9,363 nucleotides of DNA, taken from positions 1-9,363 of the forward strand of contig JAUMXS010000048.1 in NCBI GenBank assembly GCA_030528965.1. The letters run 5' to 3'. Below are positions 1 through 5,639 of the stretch, one piece after another. Both the position numbers and the translations under genes were made by a program. The stretch comes from Eubacteriales bacterium. GTDB lineage: Bacteria; Bacillota; Clostridia; Oscillospirales; Oscillospiraceae. The notes beneath the pieces are model-generated. The model was not told where the DNA came from. It saw only the letters and a program-made list of their open reading frames with translations, and did not search any database. How positions within the stretch are numbered: the stretch's first letter is position 1; every line of letters begins with the position of its first letter.

Positions 1-1053
1 CAGCTGTTTGGCAGACGAGGTCCATGAAAGCATATCTTCAGAGGCGGGAAAGATCGGTGCGCCGCCAAACAGCCGTACATCCTCGGCCATTTGTTTTTCC
101 ATCTCATCGGCGCGTTCCGATATGCGGCGCGGCTGATCGATCAGTACGATAGCGTCCGCAGGAATATAATCAAGGGCCGTGGCAAACTGCGGACAGATCC
201 ACGGCATATAGCGATCCGCACAGGAAAGGCGGGCGGTGTTCTCCAGACGTTCCGCGTCCTCAGCCAGGGCGGTGGAGGAAGTCCCGCCGTTTTGACGGCG
301 GCCTGCCCGGCGGCTTCGCTCGCGCAGTACGGCGGCCAGAGCCGGCGCACCGCCTTCAGCCAGCGCGGGGAGACACTCACCGGCCGGGAGGATCCGCAGT
401 TCCTGTGCGTTTTCTGTCCGGCGCTGGCTCTCCACATCGAACCAGCCCATGGAATCCACCGTGTCCCCCCAGAACTCAATGCGGAGAGGATTATCCTCGG
501 TGGGAGAGAATATGTCAAGAATACCGCCGCGGCGGGAGAACTGTCCGGGGCCTTCGACCATATCTGCCCGTTCGTAACCGCAGCGCAGCAGAGCCTGCTC
601 GACCTCTTCGGGGGAGATCGTCTGACCATCCTGCACCGTCAGCGTGGCTTCCCGCAGAGTATCCGGCGGCAGCGTGCGGAGCAGGAGTCCCGGCAGCGCG
701 GCCACAGTCACGGGAGATGCCTCCCGGGCCAGCGCATCCAGAACCCGCAGACGAATCTGTTCGGACTGTCGGGAGACGGTTTCCGCCGAACAAAGCGTGA
801 GTTCACGTCCGGGCAGTACCGTTGCATCCCCGAGCAGTGCCCGCAGATCTCCGGCCATACTTCGCGCCGCAGTTTCATCGGGCGAGATTACAAAAATCGG
901 CCGGCCGGTCTGCTTGCGCAGCGCGGCGCAGAGCAAAGCTCGGTGAGTGGGGGACAGACCCAAAATATAGGCAGGCAAACAACCCTCCTCTATCCGCAGG
1001 GTCAGTGTGGACAGGGAGGGATCTTCCAATATACATAACGCCAAAGCATCCAT
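1..1053 (-). CDS. mfd: Transcription-repair coupling factor Mfd, N-terminal part (partial, cut by window edge)
   Basis: Mfd is the DNA translocase that removes RNA polymerase stalled at lesions and recruits UvrA to start nucleotide excision repair. The 351 codons present cover only the N-terminal UvrB-like module (domains D1a-D2-D1b), the part that contacts UvrA. The polymerase-interaction and helicase domains lie off the left edge. The diagnostic stretch is at residues 159-184: GYERADMVEGPGQFSRRGG followed by ILDIFSP. RIEFWGDTVDSM follows, as in UvrB and Mfd proteins. An ATG at 1053 gives MDALALCIL, which lines up with the usual Mfd N-terminus. No good Shine-Dalgarno lies at normal spacing before it; the nearest AGGTG is 13 bases away and a -10-like box is only 7 bases away, so translation may be leaderless. 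The gene is transcribed away from the radical SAM gene. Identity is confident; the start is less so. Confidence 0.95.
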   Translation of the reverse strand, partial: MDALALCILEDPSLSTLTLRIEEGCLPAYILGLSPTHRALLCAALRKQTGRPIFVISPDETAARSMAGDLRALLGDATVLPGRELTLCSAETVSRQSEQIRLRVLDALAREASPVTVAALPGLLLRTLPPDTLREATLTVQDGQTISPEEVEQALLRCGYERADMVEGPGQFSRRGGILDIFSPTEDNPLRIEFWGDTVDSMGWFDVESQRRTENAQELRILPAGECLPALAEGGAPALAAVLRERSRRAGRRQNGGTSSTALAEDAERLENTARLSCADRYMPWICPQFATALDYIPADAIVLIDQPRRISERADEMEKQMAEDVRLFGGAPIFPASEDMLSWTSSAKQL

Positions 1054-1060
1054 GAGACGA

Positions 1061-1089
1061 ATTTTACACCTATTCAGCCTCGAAAGCAA
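1061..1089 (-). promoter_or_regulatory. Candidate sigma-A promoter of mfd
   Basis: Read on the minus strand, a TTGCTT -35 (1089-1084) is followed after 17 bases by a TAAAAT -10 (1066-1061), which matches TATAAT at 5 of 6 positions. The mfd ATG begins 7 bases after the -10. Transcription would therefore start at or next to the A of the start codon. The -35 is weak (3 of 6), so the prediction is moderate. Confidence 0.5.
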
Positions 1090-1141
1090 GCATATTTGCC
1101 CGTTTTCTCCCACTTGGGCGGTTTTAGAATGCGGTTACCCG

Positions 1142-1170
1142 TTGTCAAATGGCTCGAAACAGTATAGAAT
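1142..1170 (+). promoter_or_regulatory. Sigma-A promoter of the radical SAM/DUF2344 unit
   Basis: TTGTCA (1142-1147) and TAGAAT (1165-1170) each match the sigma-A consensus at 5 of 6 positions and are 17 bases apart. The predicted start near 1177 leaves about a 24-base leader before the ATG at 1201. It would make an ATG at 1180 almost leaderless, which supports the downstream start. The unit is divergent from mfd. Confidence 0.75.
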
Positions 1171-1200
1171 ACCAGCAGCATGGCAAGAGAGGAGACAAAT

Positions 1201-3033
1201 ATGGATCTCAGGAAAGAACTCGCCCTGCGGCGTGTGCAGAAGCCTGCACGCTATGTCGGCGGAGAATACGGACAGATCGTGAAGGGCCGGGAAAACGTCT
1301 CACTGCGTATGGCGCTGTGTTTCCCGGACACCTATGAGATTGGCATGTCGAATCTCGGCATTCGGATTCTTTACGGCCTGCTCAACGAACTGCCGTGGCT
1401 GTGGTGCGAACGTGTTTTTGCGCCCTGGTTTGATATGGAAGAGCAAATGCGTGCGGAGGGTTTGCCGCTCTGCGCGCTGGAAAGCGGAGACCCCGCGTCG
1501 GAATTTGACGCGCTGGGCTTTTCGCTCGGATATGAAATGGCGTACACGACGGTACTCAATATGCTGGACCTTATGGGCTTGCCCCTGCGCTCGGCAGACC
1601 GTCCCGGACTTACGCCGCTTGTGTTTGCCGGCGGTACCTGCTGCTGCAACATTGAACCTCTGGCACCTTTTCTGGACCTTTGCGTTGTGGGCGAAGGGGA
1701 AGAGGCCGACCGTGAAGTCCTGGAACTTCTGCGGGAGGCCCGCGACGCCGGCTGGAGCAAATCGGAATTCCTGCACGCTGCGGCGCAGATCGAGGGCGTG
1801 TATGTGCCTTCGCTCTATGAGCAGGAGTGGAAGGAAGACGGTACCCTTGCGGCCGTACATCCTGCCGAGGGAGTTCCGGCTCGTGTGAGAAAGCGTATCG
1901 TATCGGATTTTGAAAACAGCTATTTCCCCACCCGGCCGATTGTGCCGTGCACGGAGATCGTCCATGACCGCATCGCGCTGGAACTGTTCCGAGGCTGTCC
2001 GCGCGGCTGCCGTTTCTGTCAGGCGGGACATATTTACCGACCCATCCGCCGCCGCAGTGCCGAGACCCTGATCCGACAGGGCAAGGAAGCCCTGGCCTGG
2101 TCGGGGTATCAGGAGATCACGCTTTCCTCGCTCTCCACAAGCGATTATCCGGAGCTTTCCGAACTGTGCGACGGTCTGCTGGAATACTGTGAACCGCGCA
2201 GCATCGGGCTGTCCCTGCCTTCTCTGCGGGCAGACAACTTCTCCATTGAGCTGATGCACCGGGTACAGAAGGTCCGCAAAAGCGGACTGACCTTTGCGCC
2301 GGAGGCCGGATCGCAGCGCCTGCGCGACGCCATCAATAAAAATGTACGGGAAGAGGATCTGCTCGAAAGCTGTCGGGTGGCCTTTTCCGGCGGCTGGAAT
2401 ACGGTAAAGCTGTACTTTATGCTTGGCCTGCCCACGGAAACGGACGAGGATGTATTGGGTATCGCACAGCTTGCCGACAGGGTCGTTCACGTCTGGCGTG
2501 AATCGGCGGGAAACCGGAACCGCGGTCTGCGTGTGACGGTGAGCACCTCCTGTTTCGTGCCGAAACCGCACACGCCTTTCCAGTGGGAGGCACAGGTGTC
2601 TCCGGAGGAATACCTGCGGCGTGTGGCGCTTCTGCGCAGCAACATGCGCGCCAAAGCCGTCACCTATAACTGGCATGACGCGGAGACCAGCGTAGTGGAG
2701 GCTGTCCTCTCACGCGGGGATCGCCGTCTGGCGGATGTGCTGGAGCATGTCTGGCGCAGCGGCGGCCGGCTGGAGTCCTGGTCGGAGGGCTTCTCCTATG
2801 AGCGCTGGCAGAATGCTGCTGCGGCCTGTGGACTGGAACTGGCCTCCTATGCCCAGAGACCGCGCGGGGATGAGGAAATCCTGCCCTGGGATGTGATCGA
2901 TGTAGGCGTGCGGAAGGATCATCTGCGTCGGGAGAGAGACCGTGCTTATGCTTCGGAACTTTCGCCCGATTGCCGGGCCGGCTGTGCCGGCTGCGGTGCG
3001 TCGGAGTTTGAGGGAGGGTGCTGTCATGGATAA
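1201..3033 (+). CDS. TIGR03960-family radical SAM protein with B12-binding-like N-terminal domain
   Basis: This is a 610-residue iron-sulfur enzyme of unknown substrate. Residues 1-200 resemble the B12-binding-like Rossmann domain found ahead of many radical SAM cores, with FDALGFSLGYEMAYTTVLNM at 102-121 and VVGEGEE at 162-168. The radical SAM core begins near 245 and carries the CxxxCxxC cluster motif FRGCPRGCRFCQ, with Cys266, Cys270 and Cys273. The C-terminus is cysteine-rich (Cys591, Cys595, Cys598, Cys607, Cys608; DCRAGCAGCG), a feature I associate with this family, and may bind a second metal site. I chose ATG 1201 because GAGAGGAG (1187-1194) sits 6 bases upstream; the in-frame ATG at 1180 would precede that site. 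The stop overlaps the DUF2344 gene by 8 bases. In other bacteria the two proteins are encoded side by side or fused (established for TIGR03960/TIGR03936). Family call is strong; function unknown. Confidence 0.9.
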   Translation: MDLRKELALRRVQKPARYVGGEYGQIVKGRENVSLRMALCFPDTYEIGMSNLGIRILYGLLNELPWLWCERVFAPWFDMEEQMRAEGLPLCALESGDPASEFDALGFSLGYEMAYTTVLNMLDLMGLPLRSADRPGLTPLVFAGGTCCCNIEPLAPFLDLCVVGEGEEADREVLELLREARDAGWSKSEFLHAAAQIEGVYVPSLYEQEWKEDGTLAAVHPAEGVPARVRKRIVSDFENSYFPTRPIVPCTEIVHDRIALELFRGCPRGCRFCQAGHIYRPIRRRSAETLIRQGKEALAWSGYQEITLSSLSTSDYPELSELCDGLLEYCEPRSIGLSLPSLRADNFSIELMHRVQKVRKSGLTFAPEAGSQRLRDAINKNVREEDLLESCRVAFSGGWNTVKLYFMLGLPTETDEDVLGIAQLADRVVHVWRESAGNRNRGLRVTVSTSCFVPKPHTPFQWEAQVSPEEYLRRVALLRSNMRAKAVTYNWHDAETSVVEAVLSRGDRRLADVLEHVWRSGGRLESWSEGFSYERWQNAAAACGLELASYAQRPRGDEEILPWDVIDVGVRKDHLRRERDRAYASELSPDCRAGCAGCGASEFEGGCCHG

Positions 3034-3676
3034 GATCCGTTTGCGCTTCACCAAAACCGGACGTGCGGTATATATCTCTCATCTGGACCTTATGCGGACG
3101 GTTCAGCGTGCGCTGAACCGTGCCGGTGTGCCGGTTCGTTACAGCGAGGGATTCAATCCCCATGCGCTGATCTCGGTGCTTCTGCCCCTCTCCATCGGAG
3201 CGGAGAGTCTCTGTGACCTTATGGATATCCGCGTGCGCGAAGAGGTGGATTTGGCGAGCCTTCCCGCAAAACTGACAGCCGTGATGCCGGAGGGGATAAG
3301 CGTTCTGTCTGCCTATGAGGACGGACGGAAATCCGTCGGACTCAAATGGCTGCGGATGCGAGGTCTTTGGATCTATGAAGAGCAGCCGGATCTCGCGGCG
3401 CTGGAAGAATTCTTTAATCGTCCGGAAGTGCCGGTCCTGCGCAGGACAAAGCGCGGTGAGGGGATCTTTGATCTGCGGACGGGACTGCAGTCTCTGCGGT
3501 TCTCCGCAGCGCCGGAAGGGATCGCCGTGGAGGCTTTGATCTCCGCACAGGAGCCGACGCTTAATCCGGATCTGCTGGTTTCGGCCCTTCGGCAATCTGC
3601 TCCTACACTGGCGCCGACGCTGGCAAGGTTTACCCGTGTTGAGAACTATGATGCCGAAATGCAGCTTTTTGCCTGA
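3026..3676 (+). CDS. TIGR03936-family (DUF2344) radical SAM-associated protein
   Basis: This 216-residue protein is the habitual partner of the TIGR03960 radical SAM protein encoded just before it. The family signature fills residues 6-61: it includes LRFTKTGRAVYISHLDLMRT, then RALNRAGVPVRYSEGFNPHA and a following LPLSIGAES. It has no predicted signal peptide or membrane segment, so it is presumably cytoplasmic. Start ATG 3026 is preceded by GGAGGG (3013-3018) at 7-base spacing and lies inside the last codons of the upstream gene, giving an 8-base overlap and probable translational coupling. A longer in-frame start at 2942 would overlap by 92 bases and adds a tail that does not look like the family, so I reject it. 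It probably helps the radical SAM enzyme bind its substrate (inference from co-occurrence and fusions). Unlike the arrangement I remember in many Firmicutes, no ribonuclease G or ribosomal L21 gene follows; the unit ends here. Confidence 0.9.
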   Translation: MDKIRLRFTKTGRAVYISHLDLMRTVQRALNRAGVPVRYSEGFNPHALISVLLPLSIGAESLCDLMDIRVREEVDLASLPAKLTAVMPEGISVLSAYEDGRKSVGLKWLRMRGLWIYEEQPDLAALEEFFNRPEVPVLRRTKRGEGIFDLRTGLQSLRFSAAPEGIAVEALISAQEPTLNPDLLVSALRQSAPTLAPTLARFTRVENYDAEMQLFA

Positions 3677-3710
3677 AAATAAAACAGAGCCTGTTTTTAT
3701 ACAGGCTCTG
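3677..3710 (-). terminator. Intrinsic terminator oriented on the minus strand
   Basis: A perfect 10-bp stem, CAGAGCCTGT (3685-3694) with ACAGGCTCTG (3701-3710), has a 6-base loop. The U-tract (TTTTATTTT) lies on the minus-strand exit side (3684-3676). On the plus strand the hairpin is followed by CCGCATCGG with no T run. It therefore fits termination of a minus-strand transcript ending at the DUF2344 stop codon better than termination of the DUF2344 mRNA, although it may slow both. Confidence 0.65.
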
Positions 3711-3936
3711 CCGCATCGGAAAACTTTATAAAAAAACAGCGTCTTCCAATACTTGACCTTGGAAAACCATGGACGGTCTCCTTTCTCACTGAAAGGAGGC
3801 TTCGTCCGACTGGTGTGTGACCTTTCGCCTGAACGCTGCTGCACATGGCAGACGCGGCACCGGTCTCGGGCTTTTCTCTCTTTCGCCGGCGTATTCTCTC
3901 TCTGCCGCCCCACCAGCCGTTTTCTTTTGTCCGGCT
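3677..3936 (-). ncRNA. Candidate structured small RNA on the minus strand (unrecognised)
   Basis: This gene-free stretch folds densely on the minus strand. In transcript order I see: hairpin AGCCG/CGGCT (3936-3932 with 3919-3915); a stem-loop closed by GGCAGA/TCTGCC (3906-3901 with 3852-3847) containing CGCCGG/CCGGTG with a G-U pair; then a stem AGCAGCGTT/GACGCTGTT (about 3840-3832 with 3743-3735) enclosing three smaller hairpins: GGT/ACC, a large one at 3807-3771 with an 8-bp CTCCTTTC/GAAAGGAG core, and TTCCAA/TTGGAA at 3764-3744. Seven T residues follow (3736-3730, partly within the stem), and then an intrinsic terminator at 3710-3677. Several pairs are G-U on the minus strand and would be A-C mismatches on the plus strand, which favours minus-strand transcription. 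I do not recognise it as 6S, SRP, RNase P, tmRNA or a known riboswitch, and no minus-strand gene lies just downstream. Existence is inferred from folding by eye only. Confidence 0.45.
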
Positions 3937-3938
3937 CT

Positions 3939-3967
3939 ATTGTGACCGGAAACGAACGAAAATACAA
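3939..3967 (-). promoter_or_regulatory. Possible promoter for the minus-strand RNA candidate
   Basis: On the minus strand TTGTAT (3967-3962) is followed after 17 bases by CACAAT (3944-3939). These match the -35 at 3 of 6 and the -10 at 4 of 6, so the site is weak. Transcription would start near 3932, inside or just before the first predicted hairpin. Confidence 0.3.
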
Positions 3968-3968
3968 C
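3940..3968 (+). promoter_or_regulatory. Possible promoter for the DUF2508-like/bofA unit
   Basis: TTGTGA (3940-3945) and TACAAC (3963-3968) are 17 bases apart, each matching sigma-A at 4 of 6. The octamer AATACAAC also resembles the sigma-E -10 consensus CATACAAT (6 of 8), which would suit a sporulation gene, but I see no sigma-E -35 upstream. It overlaps the minus-strand candidate above, so at most one may be real. A TAGAAT box at 4012-4017 is too close to the start codon to leave room for a ribosome binding site. Confidence 0.3.
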
Positions 3969-4035
3969 AAGAAATATTTTCCCGGCTTGTTTAAAGCGGC
4001 TCCTCCCGGAATAGAATAGCAGTGGAGGGATGGCC

Positions 4036-4251
4036 ATGTTTCGGAAACTGAAAGAAAAACGTGCACGCCATATTGCTTTGCGGCAGGCGCAGGCGGAGCT
4101 GGGCGCACTGCATGGGGAACTCATGCATGCGAATGCGGTGTTTGACCGGACCGATGAGCCGGGGGAACTGGATGCCTGCATTTTGGAAATCAGCGCACTA
4201 TTCGCGCGGTATGACGCGGCGCTTCGACGCTGGAAACAAACTATAGATTGA
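4036..4251 (+). CDS. YaaL/DUF2508-like small protein
   Basis: This is a 71-residue, charged, probably all-helical soluble protein: MFRKLKEKRARHIALRQAQA at the start, then alternating helical stretches ending in RRWKQTID. It resembles DUF2508 (Bacillus YaaL) in length, basic N-terminus and the mid-protein segment DACILEISALFARYDAALRR. Position supports this: in Bacillus subtilis yaaL lies directly before bofA, as here, with an 18-base gap. The function of the family is unknown. I chose ATG 4036 because GGAGGG (4024-4029) is 6 bases upstream; the in-frame ATG at 4030 touches the Shine-Dalgarno. It has no cysteines beyond Cys49 and no membrane segment. The assignment relies on resemblance plus gene order, so it is moderate. 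Confidence 0.65.
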   Translation: MFRKLKEKRARHIALRQAQAELGALHGELMHANAVFDRTDEPGELDACILEISALFARYDAALRRWKQTID

Positions 4252-4269
4252 GCGCGGAGGTGTTATTAT

Positions 4270-4533
4270 ATGCCTTTTCTGTATACGATCGTGCTGGCGG
4301 CAGTCGGCATTCTGCTGATGATGCTGCTGATCAGGATAGTGAAAACGCCCATACGCTGGGCATTCAAGCTCCTGATCAATGCCCTGATGGGCTTTGCGGC
4401 GCTGTTTGTTTTGAACTTTTTCGGCGCATGGGTCGGGCTGGAACTCGGCGTCAACTGGATCAATGCGATCGTCATCGGTGTTCTGGGTTTTCCGGGGGTT
4501 ATCCTGCTGCTTCTCGTGAAATATCTCCTCTGA
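4270..4533 (+). CDS. bofA: BofA-family pro-sigma-K processing inhibitor-like membrane protein
   Basis: This 87-residue hydrophobic protein has segments at about 3-23, 33-52 and 66-86 and a short basic loop (RIVKTPIRW) between the first two. In Bacillus subtilis BofA holds the SpoIVFB intramembrane protease inactive in the forespore membrane until pro-sigma-K must be cleaved. The family signature is the FVLNFFG segment near 46-52 and the tail INAIVIGVLGFPG at 64-76. Asn49 and Asn62 align with Bacillus Asn48 and Asn61, reported as important for inhibition; the following Thr is replaced by Asn65 (my alignment by eye). GGAGG (4256-4260) is 9 bases before the ATG. It is probably co-transcribed with the preceding small gene. 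Homologues occur widely in spore-forming Clostridia, where the role in sigma-K control is less certain. No clear terminator follows. Confidence 0.88.
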   Translation: MPFLYTIVLAAVGILLMMLLIRIVKTPIRWAFKLLINALMGFAALFVLNFFGAWVGLELGVNWINAIVIGVLGFPGVILLLLVKYLL

Positions 4534-4662
4534 ATACATAAAACATCAAGCATTTGGATCGAAATCCACATCATCGGAGGCGGCATAGACCTGTTTTGCG
4601 ATACGTTAGCATCGAAAAAAGACGGAAAAAACCGCCGGGCGCAAAGTTTGCGGAAAAAACAC

Positions 4663-4691
4663 TTGCAATTCGAATGGCGGCATGGTATGAT
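4663..4691 (+). promoter_or_regulatory. Sigma-A promoter of secG
   Basis: TTGCAA (4663-4668; 4 of 6) and TATGAT (4686-4691; 5 of 6) are separated by 17 bases. Transcription should start near 4698, giving a leader of about 85 bases before the secG ATG. An A6 tract (4654-4659) directly upstream of the -35 could act as an UP element. Confidence 0.75.
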
Positions 4692-4782
4692 AATTGGCGC
4701 TATTCACTGAAAAACAACGGATCTGCCGGTATGTTCCCGCGCAGAACCTCACTAATCAGACAGCCGAAAGGATGTATCCCAT

Positions 4783-5019
4783 ATGGAGACTCTGCAGCTC
4801 ATTATTACGATCGTTCAGCTTCTCACCGCTGTTTTCCTGATTCTGGTTGTAATCCTCCAGTCCGGTAAGCGGTCGGGCCTTTCCGGTGCCATTGCCGGCG
4901 GCGCGGAAACCTTTATGACGAAAAGCAATGCCAAGACTCTGGATGCCAAGCTTGCCAAGATGACCAAGTGGGTCGCTCTGGCGTTCGTCATTCTCACTTT
5001 CTCGCTGCATATGTTCTGA
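4783..5019 (+). CDS. secG: Preprotein translocase subunit SecG
   Basis: SecG is the small auxiliary subunit of the SecYEG channel; it binds SecY and helps SecA-driven export across the cytoplasmic membrane. The 78 residues show the standard topology: a transmembrane helix at about 5-26, a polar loop with the conserved VVILQSGKRSGLSGAIAGGA (22-41) and AETFMTKSNA, then a second helix at about 58-76. This is a normal length for Firmicutes. AAAGGA (4767-4772) precedes the ATG by 10 bases. The gene has its own promoter and ends in a strong terminator, so it appears to be monocistronic. In many Firmicutes rnr, smpB or the tmRNA gene follow secG; here the next gene converges from the other strand instead. 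Confidence 0.95.
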   Translation: METLQLIITIVQLLTAVFLILVVILQSGKRSGLSGAIAGGAETFMTKSNAKTLDAKLAKMTKWVALAFVILTFSLHMF

Positions 5020-5052
5020 TTCAGATACGACACAGGCTCAGGCCTATCGTTT

Positions 5053-5104
5053 AAAACGGAACCGCCACAGAAGTATTTTTCTGAGGCGGTTCCGTTTTTT
5101 TATT
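5053..5104 (+). terminator. Strong bidirectional intrinsic terminator between secG and the DUF2284 gene
   Basis: AAAACGGAACCGCC (5053-5066) pairs perfectly with GGCGGTTCCGTTTT (5085-5098), and the stem continues through CAGAA/TTCTG to a small loop. The plus-strand U-tract (5095-5101, TTTTTTT) overlaps the final codons of the DUF2284 gene. On the minus strand a shorter TTTT run lets the same hairpin end the ASKHA/DUF2284 transcript. Confidence 0.9.
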
Positions 5105-5639
5105 TATTGTACAAAAAACAGCTGGTGAAGCAAATGCCGGCAGGGCCGCGGTAATAGCTGAGGCCCGCAGCGCGGCACAGTTCACTCACAGAGAGACCGA
5201 AGGCCTCCATGGGCGGGGAGAGCTTTTCGGGGAAGCGGCAGGGAGCATCCGGCCAGGAACAATCCCTGCAGCGCTGACAGGGCCCGACCCCCATGGACAT
5301 CAGGGAAGGAAAAACCATGTGCAGACGCTCGGCCATACGCTCAAAGTTTTCTCTGTGACGGGTTTCCGCCGCCTGAATGGAAGGATAGTCGAAAGGATCC
5401 TCCCGTTGTCCGAAAGTCTGTGTCAGAAGCGCGTATTGGAAAGAACGGAGTTTTTTCTGCAGTTCTTCGGGTGTGCCGACGGCAGGCGGACAGCTCCAGC
5501 GCAGGTTGTAGCTTCGACAGCGGTTTGCTGCGCACATTTCCCGGATTTCCGGCAGAGACTGCAGGCAGCGGACATCCAGCGGGGCGGCGGCGTCAAAGCC
5601 GCTTTCAAGCGCCAGCGCGATGAGTTCTTCTGTCGTCAT
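5100..5639 (-). CDS. DUF2284-family cysteine-rich metal-binding protein
   Basis: This 179-residue cytoplasmic protein has eleven cysteines arranged as in DUF2284 proteins. The first group is Cys36, Cys41 and Cys50, in a CxxxxCxxY...WxCPP pattern (NRCRSYNLRWSCPPAV). The second is Cys121, Cys124, Cys127 and Cys134 (CQRCRDCSWPDAPCRFP), a ferredoxin-like CxxCxxC...C pattern followed by the typical PPMEAFGLSVSEL. It almost certainly binds at least one iron-sulfur cluster; no reaction is established. Its ATG overlaps the TGA of the ASKHA gene (ATGA, 5639-5636), with GAGGA just upstream inside that gene, so translation is coupled and the two proteins are likely made in fixed ratio. I infer that it passes electrons to, or senses redox for, its partner. 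The gene ends on the shared terminator. Confidence 0.85.
   Translation of the reverse strand: MTTEELIALALESGFDAAAPLDVRCLQSLPEIREMCAANRCRSYNLRWSCPPAVGTPEELQKKLRSFQYALLTQTFGQREDPFDYPSIQAAETRHRENFERMAERLHMVFPSLMSMGVGPCQRCRDCSWPDAPCRFPEKLSPPMEAFGLSVSELCRAAGLSYYRGPAGICFTSCFLYNK

Noticed and set aside
91..1038. Plus-strand open frame of 315 codons opposite mfd
   Set aside because: Mfd on the minus strand is unmistakable, and the plus-strand product has low-complexity composition and no recognisable domain.
1180..1200. Earlier ATG for the radical SAM gene
   Set aside because: It lies upstream of the GAGAGGAG site that serves ATG 1201 and only a few bases after the predicted transcription start.
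2942..3025. Longer N-terminus for the DUF2344 protein
   Set aside because: The extra residues do not match the family, and the start at 3026 has a well-spaced GGAGGG.
3860..3890. T-box or c-di-GMP riboswitch resemblance in the minus-strand RNA candidate (GGTGCCGCG; GGACGAAGCC)
   Set aside because: The matches to the conserved cores are incomplete, the remaining T-box or GEMM elements are missing, and no minus-strand gene follows to be regulated.
1300..4108. Two long overlapping minus-strand open frames (458 and 482 codons) across the radical SAM/DUF2344 locus and the following spacer
   Set aside because: They are antisense to clearly recognisable genes, their products are Arg/His/Pro/Gln-rich with no family pattern, and no ribosome binding site marks their starts. 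Long stop-free antisense frames are common in GC-rich coding DNA.
4534..4662. Terminator after bofA
   Set aside because: The small hairpins found (for example TGGAT/ATCCA with a CGAA loop) have no T-run after them, so I do not call a terminator.
4554..4868. Plus-strand open frame of 104 codons between bofA and secG
   Set aside because: It overlaps the start of secG in another frame, spans the secG promoter, lacks a convincing ribosome binding site and shows no family resemblance.
5019..5100. tmRNA or tRNA gene after secG
   Set aside because: The gap is only about 80 bases and is filled by the intrinsic terminator; no tRNA-like fold or CCA end is visible.
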